Shown here piece after piece: positions 1-5,614 of a stretch of 8,614 bases of DNA. Source of the stretch: an uncultured Neisseria sp. (GTDB lineage Bacteria > Pseudomonadota > Gammaproteobacteria > Burkholderiales > Neisseriaceae); NCBI GenBank assembly GCA_927911515.1, contig CAKMQH010000272.1, positions 1-8,614 of the forward strand, in the 5' to 3' direction. Position numbers and translations under genes: made by a program. Below the pieces are notes generated by a model. The model was not told the origin of the DNA. It did no database searches and saw only the letters and a program-made list of their open reading frames with translations. Numbering within the stretch: the first letter of the stretch is position 1; each line of letters starts with the position of its first letter.

Positions 1-112
1 ATGGCAAGGTATTGATTAAATTATATGAATCGCCTTAATCGGTTTGAATCGGCGAATAATCACAAGCCGCTTAAAGGCCGATAAATTAATATTGTGTTCG
101 TTTTTCCCAAAA

Positions 113-149
113 AGGCCGTCTGAAAAGTGCAAAACCTTTCAGACGGCCT
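113..149. terminator. Inverted pair of AGGCCGTCTGAA-type DNA uptake sequences forming a hairpin
   Basis: A DUS at 113-124 (AGGCCGTCTGAA) faces its reverse complement at 138-149. The arms pair over 13 bp (113-125 with 137-149) around an 11-nt loop. Such inverted DUS pairs are common neisserial terminators. The better T-rich exit lies on the minus-strand side (complement of the A-rich bases just before 113), so it may end transcription entering from either side. Both copies have the GCCGTCTGAA core, unlike every other DUS in the window. The stretch 1-112 before it is A+T-rich and shows no gene that I can support. Confidence 0.7.
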
Positions 150-175
150 GCCCATACCGCCATCATCCTTATAAT
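148..175 (+). promoter_or_regulatory. Candidate sigma-70 promoter of pyrE
   Basis: A perfect TATAAT stands at 170-175, 35 bases before the pyrE ATG. The -35 side is weak: CTGCCC at 148-153 with a 16-bp spacer is the best match I see, and it overlaps the edge of the DUS hairpin. Transcription would start near 182 and give a short leader. The call rests mainly on the -10 box and its position. Confidence 0.4.
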
Positions 176-210
176 CCCCCGCTTTAAATTTGGCAACCGA
201 AAGCACGACA

Positions 211-851
211 ATGTCCGATTTCCGTCAAGAATTCCTGACCTTCGCCCTAAAGCAGAACGTATTGAAATTCGGCGAATTCACCACCAGGCCGGCCGGCAGT
301 CGCCGTATTTTTTCAACGCCGGATTGTTCAACGACGGCGCGTCCACGCTGCAACTGGCCAAATTCTACGCACAAGCCATCATTGAAAGCGGCGTGAAATT
401 CGACATGCTGTTCGGCCCTGCCTACAAAGGCATCATCTTGGCTGCCGCCACGGCCATGATGCTGGCGGAAAAAGGCGTGAACGTGCCGTTTGCCTACAAC
501 CGCAAAGAAGCGAAAGACCACGGCGAAGGCGGTGTGTTAGTCGGTGCGCCGCTCAAAGGTCGAGTATTGATTATCGACGACGTGATTTCTGCGGGAACAT
601 CTGTGCGTGAATCGGTCAAATTGATTGAAGCTGAAGGCGCAATGCCCGCCGCTGTCGCCATCGCACTCGACCGCATGGAAAAAGGTACGGGTGAATTATC
701 CGCCGTTCAGGAAGTCGAAAAACAATACGGCTTGCCCGTCGTCGCCATCGCCAATCTGAACGACTTGTTCACGCTCCTGCAAAACAACCCGGAATTCGGC
801 GGCTTCCTCGAGCCGGTCAGAGCCTACCGCGAACGCTACGGCGTTGCCTAA
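211..851 (+). pseudogene. pyrE: Orotate phosphoribosyltransferase, interrupted by a 1-base deletion
   Basis: PyrE joins orotate to PRPP to give orotidine 5'-monophosphate, the fifth step of de novo pyrimidine synthesis, in the cytosol. The ATG at 211 opens MSDFRQEFLTFALKQNV, which reads well to FGEFTT and then loses frame. Restoring one A at 286-287 (AGG to AAG-G) gives FTTKAGRQSPYFFNAG and joins smoothly to FNDGAST onward, for a 213-residue protein, the usual length for the family. The rest is intact: the flexible catalytic loop NRKEAKDHGEGG and the PRPP-binding motif VLIIDDVISAGTS are both present. As the sequence stands, translation from 211 goes out of frame after about 25 residues. The downstream frame opens only at a TTG (324), which is really an internal Leu codon. 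Sequencing error or true mutation cannot be told apart here; a functional gene in the organism is my preferred reading. Confidence 0.9.
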
Positions 852-866
852 AATCCGATAAACAAA

Positions 867-904
867 AGGTCGTCTGAAAACGGACAATCCCTTTTCAGAC
901 GACC
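867..904. terminator. Inverted DUS pair behind pyrE (likely terminator)
   Basis: AGGTCGTCTGAA at 867-878 and its complement at 894-904 (11 of 12 bases) form a 13-bp perfect stem (868-880 with 892-904) around an 11-nt loop, 16 bases after the pyrE stop. There is no T-run on the + side. A-rich DNA before 867 would supply a U-tract for minus-strand transcripts. Position after pyrE and before the next gene supports a terminator role. Confidence 0.65.
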
Positions 905-962
905 CCATCCAATCAAACACACATTAAAACAACACATTCCACACTTTACACGGAAAACACCT

Positions 963-1445
963 ATGCCCGCATGTATCTGCCCACACTGCAAAACTTCCCT
1001 TTGGGTCAAAGACACCCAGCTCAACGTCGCACAAGGCTTTGTCGTTTGCAATAAATGTGAAGGCCTATTCAAAGCCAAAGACAGCCTGGCGCCGTCCTCC
1101 ACCCCCGCCAACCCCGACACACTGCCCAATGCCGTAACCGACGTTCGCCTCGTACACGACATGGGCGGCAATATCCGCAACCGCAAACAACTCTCCCGCC
1201 ACGAAATCGCCAACCTGCTCGACAGCGCCGAACGCGCCAAAAAAGCCAAAGAAGAGGAGGCACGACGTGCCGAAGAGGGAAAACGGCGGGCAGAAGAAGA
1301 AAAACGGCGGACTGAAGAGTTCCAAGCCTTGATGGCTGCCGCTGCCAAACCCGCCAAATCCGAAGAAGGCTTCAACTGGACGCTGGCGGTACTGGTTGCG
1401 CTGACCGTCCTCATCATGCAGCTTTTCTATCTGGTCTTGTTATGA
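963..1445 (+). CDS. Zinc-ribbon (MJ0042-type) protein with charged coiled coil and C-terminal membrane anchor
   Basis: A 160-residue protein of unknown function. Residues 1-38 are a zinc ribbon: Cys6-x2-Cys9 and Cys29-x2-Cys32, with the V-x-C-x-x-C-x-x-x-F ending typical of the MJ0042 finger. A Pro/Asn-rich linker (40-60) follows, then a highly charged helix (77-120) holding three seven-residue repeats (ARRAEEG, KRRAEEE, KRRTEEF at 100-120). Residues 137-158 are a single hydrophobic segment at the extreme C terminus, so the zinc domain probably faces the cytoplasm from a tail-anchored position. A GGAA at 951 precedes the ATG by a plausible distance. The stop codon overlaps the argA start (ATGA, 1442-1445), so the two genes are probably translationally coupled. 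I see no catalytic motif; a role in protein or nucleic-acid contact at the membrane is only a guess. Confidence 0.85.
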   Translation: MPACICPHCKTSLWVKDTQLNVAQGFVVCNKCEGLFKAKDSLAPSSTPANPDTLPNAVTDVRLVHDMGGNIRNRKQLSRHEIANLLDSAERAKKAKEEEARRAEEGKRRAEEEKRRTEEFQALMAAAAKPAKSEEGFNWTLAVLVALTVLIMQLFYLVLL

Positions 1446-2749
1446 ACACATCTCCGGGTTTTGTTGCCGATTTTCGCGAAGCCGCGCCCTATATCCACTA
1501 CCTGCGCGGCAAAACACTGGTTATCGGCATCACCGACAGCCTGCTCGAAGGCGACACCCTCAACCGGCTCGCTGCCGATTTCCACCTGCTCGCCGGCTTG
1601 GGCGTGCGTCTCGTATTGGTACACGGCACGCGCCATTTTCTCAACTGCCTCGCCGCCGACAGACAATTCGTTCCGCAATACCACCGCAACCGCCGCATTA
1701 CCGACGATGCCACCCTGCGCGACGCCAAACAGGCAGTCGGCATGATACGCAGCGACATCGAAGCCGCCCTGTGCAGCAGCGCATCCGCCCCCTTACGCAA
1801 CAAACCGATTCCCACCGCTTCGGGCAATTTCCTCACCGCCCGTCCGCTCGGCGTCATTGACGGCATAGACATGGGCTATACCGGCATCGTCCGCAAAACC
1901 GACACAGACTCCATCAACCGCCGCCTCGACGACGGCGCCATCGTCCTCATCAGCCCGCTCGGACACTCCTACGGCGGCAAAACCTTCAACCTCAGCATGA
2001 GCGAAGCCGCCGAAGCCGTCGCCGTCGCCCTTCAAGCCGAAAAACTCGTGTACCTGACCGAAGAAGCCGGCATTTGCAACGCCGACGGCGTCCTCATGTC
2101 CACCCTGTCCTCAGGCGAAGTCCGCCACCTGATAGAAACCGCAAACAACGTCCCCGTGCGCCTGCTCCAAGCCGCCGCCAACGCCGTCGAAAACGGTGTC
2201 AGCCGCGTTCAAATCCTCAGCGGACGCGAAGACGGCGGGCTGTTGCGCGAACTCTTTACCCGCGAAGGCTGCGGCACCGCCATCGCCCGCGATGCCTTCG
2301 TCTCCATCCGCCAAGCCCACAGCCGCGACATCCCCCGCATCATCGCCCTGATACGCCCGCTGGAAGAACAAGGCATCCTGTTGCACCGCAGCCGCGAATA
2401 TCTCGAAAACCACATCTCCGGCTTCTCCGTCCTCGAACACGACCGCAACATCTACGGCTGCGTCGCCCTCAAAACTTTCGACGACCCCGAAATCGGCGAG
2501 CTCGCCTGCCTCGTCGTCTCCCCCGAAGCCCGCGACGGCGGCTACGGCGAAATGCTGCTCGACCACCTCTTCCAAAAAGCCCGCACCATGGGCATCCGCC
2601 GCCTGTTCGCCCTCTCCACCCGTACAGGCGAATGGTTTGCCGAACGCGGTTTTCAGACGACCTCTCCCAACGCATTGCCCGAAGAACGCCGCCGCGACTA
2701 CCTTGCCAACGGCCGCAATTCGCAAGTGTTTGTTCGAGAGTTGGCTTAA
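1442..2749 (+). CDS. argA: N-acetylglutamate synthase (amino-acid acetyltransferase)
   Basis: ArgA transfers the acetyl group of acetyl-CoA to L-glutamate, the first step of arginine synthesis, in the cytosol. The 435-residue product has the bifunctional architecture of the family. An N-terminal amino-acid-kinase-like domain (about 20-285, with GKTLVIGI near the start and VRLVLVHGTRHFL) is known in homologues to bind the feedback inhibitor arginine. A C-terminal GNAT acetyltransferase domain (about 287-435) has acetyl-CoA motif A visible as CLVVSPEARDGGYGEMLL. Length and composition match the structurally characterised gonococcal enzyme. The start is fixed by the ATGA overlap with the zinc-ribbon gene. 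A reverse-oriented DUS lies inside the acetyltransferase domain at 2652-2663 and encodes part of FQTTS. The reading frame is intact throughout. I see no arginine operator; regulation is probably allosteric. Confidence 0.96.
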   Translation: MNTSPGFVADFREAAPYIHYLRGKTLVIGITDSLLEGDTLNRLAADFHLLAGLGVRLVLVHGTRHFLNCLAADRQFVPQYHRNRRITDDATLRDAKQAVGMIRSDIEAALCSSASAPLRNKPIPTASGNFLTARPLGVIDGIDMGYTGIVRKTDTDSINRRLDDGAIVLISPLGHSYGGKTFNLSMSEAAEAVAVALQAEKLVYLTEEAGICNADGVLMSTLSSGEVRHLIETANNVPVRLLQAAANAVENGVSRVQILSGREDGGLLRELFTREGCGTAIARDAFVSIRQAHSRDIPRIIALIRPLEEQGILLHRSREYLENHISGFSVLEHDRNIYGCVALKTFDDPEIGELACLVVSPEARDGGYGEMLLDHLFQKARTMGIRRLFALSTRTGEWFAERGFQTTSPNALPEERRRDYLANGRNSQVFVRELA

Positions 2750-2765
2750 GGGGTTTTGAAACCCA

Positions 2766-2777
2766 AGGTCGTCTGAA
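2766..2777 (+). repeat. DNA uptake sequence downstream of argA
   Basis: A perfect AGGTCGTCTGAA, 16 bases after the argA stop, followed by AA. No nearby inverted partner exists (the nearest is the reversed copy inside argA more than 100 bases back), so this copy probably serves DNA uptake only. Confidence 0.85.
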
Positions 2778-2832
2778 AACTGCCGACTGCCTTGTTTAGC
2801 GTTTCTAAAAATCAAGCATGACTTAAAAAAAC

Positions 2833-2886
2833 AAGCCTGACGGTTTGCCGCCCTCTTCCATAGAGAAAACGGCAACCGTCAGGCTT
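2833..2886. terminator. Bidirectional hairpin terminator between convergent genes
   Basis: The left arm (2833-2850) and right arm (2870-2886) pair over 17 bp with a single bulged T, around a 19-nt loop. On the minus strand the stem is followed directly by a T7 run (complement of the A-run at 2825-2831), a textbook terminator for the pseudouridine-synthase operon ending at 2947. On the + strand a shorter TTTT follows, enough to help stop argA transcripts. Unlike the other hairpins here, the stem is not built from DUS copies. Confidence 0.85.
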
Positions 2887-2946
2887 ACGTTTTGAAAAGC
2901 TAAAAAGAACAAGCTATTGCAATAGCGTTATCAAGCGGCTCGATGT

Positions 2947-3570
2947 TCACAAAAAATCCATGTTCCTCAACGGCCATTCCTCACTCAAGGGCGCGACGAT
3001 TTCAAACGTCTGATCTTGATAATCAAATTTGATTTTCCACGCATGAAGGAATATCCTCGATGCAGGCTTCCCGCCGTAGAGCGTATCGCCCAAAATCGGA
3101 CTGCCCAAACTTTTCATGGCGACACGAAGCTGGTGGGTTTTGCCCGTGTGCGGATGCAGGACAAACAAGCGCAGACCGGGTTCTAGGCTTTGGCTGTTAA
3201 ACTCGGTCACGGCGGGATTTTCCATACTGCGCATCAGTTTCCATGCGCCACGCCGCGATTTTTCCATATCGCCTTTGACCCAACCTTGCTTCTTAGACGG
3301 CTTGTCCGTTGACAGCGCCAAATAAGTTTTACGCATGGTTTTGGCGGCAAATTGCTGCGCCAGCGCCGACGCACTTTGCGGGTTCAGTGCAAACAGCAGC
3401 ACGCCGCTGGTCAGCTTGTCCAGTCGGTGCAGCAGCCAAACCTGCTCAAGACCAAGCTGCGCCGCCAGTGTCTGCGTCAGGCTGACCTCGCTCTCTTCCT
3501 GATGTACGGATACGCCGCAAGGTTTGTTGATGGCGACAAAATCCGGATGCCTAAATAAGATTTCCCACAT
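2947..3570 (-). CDS. RluA-family pseudouridine synthase (TIGR01621-like)
   Basis: A 207-residue enzyme expected to isomerise uridine to pseudouridine in an RNA substrate. The N-terminal motif AINKPCGVSVH and the catalytic motif HRLDKLTSG (Asp51 as nucleophile) are both visible, as are the downstream family blocks KTYLAL, HPHTGKTHQLRVAM and GDTLYGG. There is no N-terminal S4 domain, and the length fits the short RluA-like group rather than RluC or RluD. The RNA target cannot be inferred from sequence. The ATG lies directly after a DUS whose AGG sits nine bases upstream and may serve as the ribosome-binding site. Only 10 bases separate it from the stop of the transporter gene upstream, so the two are almost certainly co-transcribed, which would put this enzyme under the same manganese riboswitch. 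Its 3' end is closed by the hairpin at 2833-2886. Confidence 0.92.
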   Translation of the reverse strand: MWEILFRHPDFVAINKPCGVSVHQEESEVSLTQTLAAQLGLEQVWLLHRLDKLTSGVLLFALNPQSASALAQQFAAKTMRKTYLALSTDKPSKKQGWVKGDMEKSRRGAWKLMRSMENPAVTEFNSQSLEPGLRLFVLHPHTGKTHQLRVAMKSLGSPILGDTLYGGKPASRIFLHAWKIKFDYQDQTFEIVAPLSEEWPLRNMDFL

Positions 3571-3582
3571 TTCAGACGACCT
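3571..3582 (-). repeat. DNA uptake sequence filling the gap between two operon genes
   Basis: On the minus strand the order reads T-AGGTCGTCTGAA-ATG. The first two bases of the DUS complete the TAG stop of the transporter gene, and its last base touches the ATG of the pseudouridine synthase. The AGG of the DUS sits at a workable Shine-Dalgarno distance (nine bases) from that ATG. Confidence 0.9.
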
Positions 3583-4153
3583 ATTTCAACATAATGCCGC
3601 CACCGGACAAAGTGATGGCGCCCAATACGCAAAACAGTACGCAGGCGGAAATCCGCACGGCTTTGGCGGGGATTTTTTTCATCAGCATATCGCCCAGATA
3701 AACCACGGGAACGGTTGCCAACATCAGTCCGGCAACGCTGCCGAGTACGACCATGGATAAGGATTGGTATTTTGCCGCCAACAAGACCGTGGCGATTTGG
3801 GTTTTATCGCCGATTTCCGCCATGAAAAACAGGAAAACCGTCGCTCCGAACGCGCCGTATTTGAGCCAGCGGCTGTCGGGGTTTTCATCTTTATCGGGCA
3901 AGAGCAGCCACAAGCCGACCGCGATGAAACTGATGCCGACGACCCATTTGACGGTCTCAGGAGAAATGGCTTCCGCCAGCCATACGCCGACAAATGCGGA
4001 GACCAAATGATTCAGTAAAGTGGCAATGAAGATGCCGGAGACGACCGCATTTTTCTGGGCGAAACGTGCGGCAAGGAAAAGAGCGAGTAGTTGCGTTTTA
4101 TCGCCGATTTCGGCAATGGCAACGCCCAACATTGAAGAGAAAAATGCTTCCAT
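3581..4153 (-). CDS. TMEM165/GDT1 (UPF0016) family transporter, probable manganese exporter
   Basis: A 190-residue integral membrane protein with two copies of the family signature E-x-G-D-K-T: Glu15-Lys19-Thr20 (AEIGDKTQLLAL) and Glu113-Lys117-Thr118 (AEIGDKTQIATV). Each lies in a repeat of about three helices, separated by a short charged loop (PDKDENPDSR, 86-95). Family members export Mn2+, or exchange Ca2+/Mn2+; the acidic residues of the motifs are the presumed metal site. I place the start at the ATG at 4153, which gives the usual bacterial length. A longer in-frame reading from a TTG at 4219 would run through the riboswitch terminator and is rejected. The ribosome-binding site is weak. 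The manganese riboswitch just upstream strongly supports manganese efflux as the role. It should not be confused with neisserial MntX, which belongs to the separate MntP family. It leads an operon with the pseudouridine synthase. Confidence 0.93.
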   Translation of the reverse strand: MEAFFSSMLGVAIAEIGDKTQLLALFLAARFAQKNAVVSGIFIATLLNHLVSAFVGVWLAEAISPETVKWVVGISFIAVGLWLLLPDKDENPDSRWLKYGAFGATVFLFFMAEIGDKTQIATVLLAAKYQSLSMVVLGSVAGLMLATVPVVYLGDMLMKKIPAKAVRISACVLFCVLGAITLSGGGIMLK

Positions 4154-4175
4154 AAGATACTCAACCGAAGCGGGC

Positions 4176-4224
4176 AAAACAAAAAGCGTTGCACATACCG
4201 CCCGCAAGGGTATGGACAACGCTT
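4176..4224 (-). terminator. Intrinsic terminator forming the riboswitch expression platform
   Basis: On the minus strand an arm at 4224-4209 (AAGCGTTG..CATACC) pairs with 4199-4184 (GGTATG..CAACGCTT): an 8-bp and a 6-bp helix split by a 2x2 internal loop, with a 9-nt apical loop. T5-G-T4 follows immediately. The first bases of the 5' arm (AAG, 4224-4222) are also the last bases of aptamer helix P1, so the two structures compete. This placement between aptamer and start codon points to control of transcription elongation. Confidence 0.85.
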
Positions 4225-4349
4225 ACGTCTTGCCTGTCTTCCAGTTGTCAGGAAGATGCCGCCACCATGACCGATCTTTGTCGAACTCGGTCAATTATGT
4301 TGATAACGGCTCTGATTGTCAGTGAAAATCAGATGGCTACTCCCGTAAG
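4222..4349 (-). ncRNA. yybP-ykoY manganese riboswitch aptamer
   Basis: Read on the minus strand, the leader has the class hallmarks in order. They are GGGAGTAGCC right after the 5' strand of P1, the conserved ATCAACATAATT segment, then ATGGTGGCGGC, and finally GGCAAGAC before the 3' strand of P1. P1 pairs CTTACG (4349-4344) with CGTAAG (4227-4222). Internal helices are clear: TCTGATT/AATCAGA, GACCGA/TCGGTC and TCTTCC/GGAAGA. The class binds Mn2+ and usually turns on manganese-export genes, which fits the TMEM165/GDT1-family gene directly downstream. Because the last P1 bases are shared with the terminator stem, metal binding should favour read-through (an ON switch). The aptamer identity is well supported by sequence; the switching direction is inference. 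Confidence 0.93.
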
Positions 4350-4358
4350 AGTGTGCGC

Positions 4359-4387
4359 ATTATAAAGAGGTTGGCGCGTAAAGACAA
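4359..4387 (-). promoter_or_regulatory. Sigma-70 promoter driving the riboswitch-exporter operon
   Basis: On the minus strand, TTGTCT (4387-4382) is followed after exactly 17 bases by a perfect TATAAT (4364-4359). Transcription would start near 4352, just before the 5' strand of aptamer helix P1, which is where a riboswitch leader should begin. This is the best promoter in the window. Confidence 0.85.
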
Positions 4388-4393
4388 TCATAA

Positions 4394-4405
4394 AGGTCGT
4401 CTGAA
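4394..4405 (+). repeat. DNA uptake sequence upstream of the manganese operon promoter
   Basis: A perfect AGGTCGTCTGAA, 7 bases upstream of the -35 box of the riboswitch promoter. It has no inverted partner nearby. Confidence 0.85.
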
Positions 4406-4433
4406 ACGGCTTTCACTTTCCAGATGCTTTTTT

Positions 4434-4505
4434 TATAGTGGAGATTAACTTTAAACCAGTACGGCGTTGCCTCGCCTTGTCCTGATTTAAAGTTAATCCA
4501 CTATA
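4434..4505. mobile_element. Internally deleted Correia-type element (72 bp)
   Basis: The element begins TATAGTGG and ends CCACTATA, with long terminal inverted repeats (about 20 bases each side) that include the TA target duplication. Compared with the complete copy at 8483-8590, and read in the opposite orientation, it lacks 37 bp. The loss lies exactly between two CAAGGCGA copies, leaving one. The left terminal repeat carries a 2-base insertion (TATAGTGGAGATTAAC against TATAGTGGATTAAC). The element lies 54 bases past the restored stop of the hypothetical membrane protein gene. It is followed on the minus strand by an A-run, not a T-run, so it is not an obvious intrinsic terminator. Confidence 0.85.
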
Positions 4506-4558
4506 CCTGCTTCGCAAAAAATGCGTTTCAGAGACCTTTGTATCGGGTTCAGCCAGCA

Positions 4559-5211
4559 TCAATACAATAATTTGCTGGGTTTGTGTTCGGCTTCGGACAG
4601 CTCCACCGCGTTGAGCAGGCTCAAGTCCAAAGATGTTTCGGATGTACAGGTTTCGCCGAACACATTGCAATACGTCATGACGAGCTTCATGATGCCGCCG
4701 AATTTTTCTCGGGCAAACTAGCCGACAGTTCGCGGATGTCGCCAAACACGCTGCCGTACACCTCTCCCGAAGCCAGCATATCCAAGCCGTCGCCAACGAT
4801 AACCAATTTGCCCACTGCATCAACGACAGCGCGCTCCGCCGCTTTATCAGACACGGACGACACTTGCAGGCGGATGTTTTTCGCCATGCCTTTGCCGTGG
4901 TTGCGGATAATTAATGCCAGCATCTCCGGCTGCTCTTCCACGCTTTGCAGGGAGGCATGCAAAACAGGATGGACTTTTTCCTGCTGTATCAATTTTTCCC
5001 TGCGCAGCCATTCATTCTTTTTCCGCGCGATGACCGACACCGCCGTCCATGCCAACCACACCAGCGCAACAGCGGAAACCGCAGTAACAACGGGTGCCAA
5101 ATCAGCAAGGTAGTCTTGGGGGTTAAACCAAAGACAGGCGGTCAGAAAGCCTGCAAAAAATATTACGACGTATAAAATCGGCGCGAAACGGCTTTGAATC
5201 GTAGCATGCAT
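4559..5211 (-). pseudogene. Unrecognised two-helix membrane protein, frameshifted near its C terminus in an A5 run
   Basis: I do not recognise a named family. The ATG at 5211 is preceded by a good ribosome-binding site (AGGAAA, then ATCT). Residues 10-29 and about 38-61 are hydrophobic helices, followed by a charged stretch (ARKKNEWLRREKLIQQEK). A soluble domain with the pattern LALIIRNHGKGMAKNIRLQV comes next, similar to the N-x-G-x-G-x-A-x-N strand pair found in many uncharacterised bacterial membrane-associated proteins. As read, the frame ends at 4687 after 174 residues with a meaningless tail (NSAAS). Adding one A to the run at 4703-4707 continues it for 48 residues (KFGGIMKLVMTYCNVFGETC to SKLLY) and stops at 4559, giving 217 residues. 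The Y-x-x-V-F-G pattern in that tail is usual at the end of such domains, so I regard it as the genuine C terminus. The topology suggests both termini are cytoplasmic. Confidence 0.7.
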
Positions 5212-5530
5212 AGATTTTCCTGTTTGTGGCACAAAGGTCGTCTGAAACCGGACTGCGGCGTTTATCGCCATACAGCCGGAATTTCGGATGGCATTCTAAC
5301 GTAAACCGTCCTTTTTCGGCGCAATTGAATAACAAGCGGTAACGGTTGGGAAATATACGGCACTTTGCACGCAGTTCTAAGACAGGCTTGACCCGTTTTC
5401 AGACGACCTTTTTTAGGCATTTGTCCGCTTCTCATCGGAAAGCAAGCCCGGCTTCTCCCGCCCCTACCCAAGGGTTTTAATTATTACATATCAATCAATT
5501 AGATACATAATTTCATATCGATATAAAACT
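5212..5530. other. Divergent intergenic region with two DNA uptake sequences
   Basis: This separates the minus-strand membrane protein gene from the + strand symporter gene and contains no gene I can support. A DUS lies at 5235-5246 (+ orientation) and a reversed one at 5398-5409, which is followed by T-rich DNA. They are about 150 bases apart, too far for an ordinary terminator stem. A possible minus-strand -10 box (TAGAAT) lies at 5298-5293, with no good -35. From about 5475 the DNA becomes very A+T-rich and includes a 10-base palindrome ATATCGATAT at 5515-5524, which could be an UP element or a regulator site. Confidence 0.6.
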
Positions 5531-5559
5531 TTTTCAATTTGTTGACAGTCTGTTACAAT
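5531..5559 (+). promoter_or_regulatory. Candidate promoter of the sodium:amino-acid symporter gene
   Basis: TTTTCA (5531-5536; 4 of 6 consensus bases) stands 17 bases before TACAAT (5554-5559; 5 of 6). A TTGACA also occurs at 5542-5547 but is only six bases from that -10 box. An A+T-rich tract upstream would suit an UP element. Transcription would start near 5566, giving a leader of about 50 bases. Confidence 0.4.
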
Positions 5560-5614
5560 GCACTACTTCCGAACGGCGGCAAACCGTCCGTCATTCAAAT
5601 TCAGAAAGGATTTT

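Noticed and set aside
2074..2799. Long Arg/Pro-rich open frame overlapping argA on the + strand
   Set aside because: Extreme Arg/Pro composition is typical of an off-frame reading of GC-rich coding DNA.
2111..2875. Long open frame of 254 codons opposite argA
   Set aside because: It is a shadow on the reverse strand of a GC-rich gene, with low-complexity Ala/Gly/Val-rich composition and no recognisable motif; argA is certain on the other strand.
4154..4219. In-frame N-terminal extension of the manganese exporter from a TTG at 4219
   Set aside because: It would be translated from inside the riboswitch terminator and exceeds the normal family length; the ATG at 4153 fits better.
4413..4823. 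Minus-strand open frame running through the mini-Correia element
   Set aside because: It is the third frame of the hypothetical gene region and reads into repeat DNA; the other two frames give the plausible protein and its tail.
4583..5113. + strand open frame opposite the membrane protein gene
   Set aside because: Ser/Thr-rich composition with no motif, and it is antisense to a gene with a clear ribosome-binding site and two membrane helices.
5235..5409. Inverted DUS copies as a terminator pair
   Set aside because: About 150 bases separate them, too far for a usual intrinsic terminator hairpin.
5558..5614. Earlier in-frame ATG for the symporter
   Set aside because: It overlaps the likely -10 box, and a good AAAGGA site stands before the ATG at 5615.
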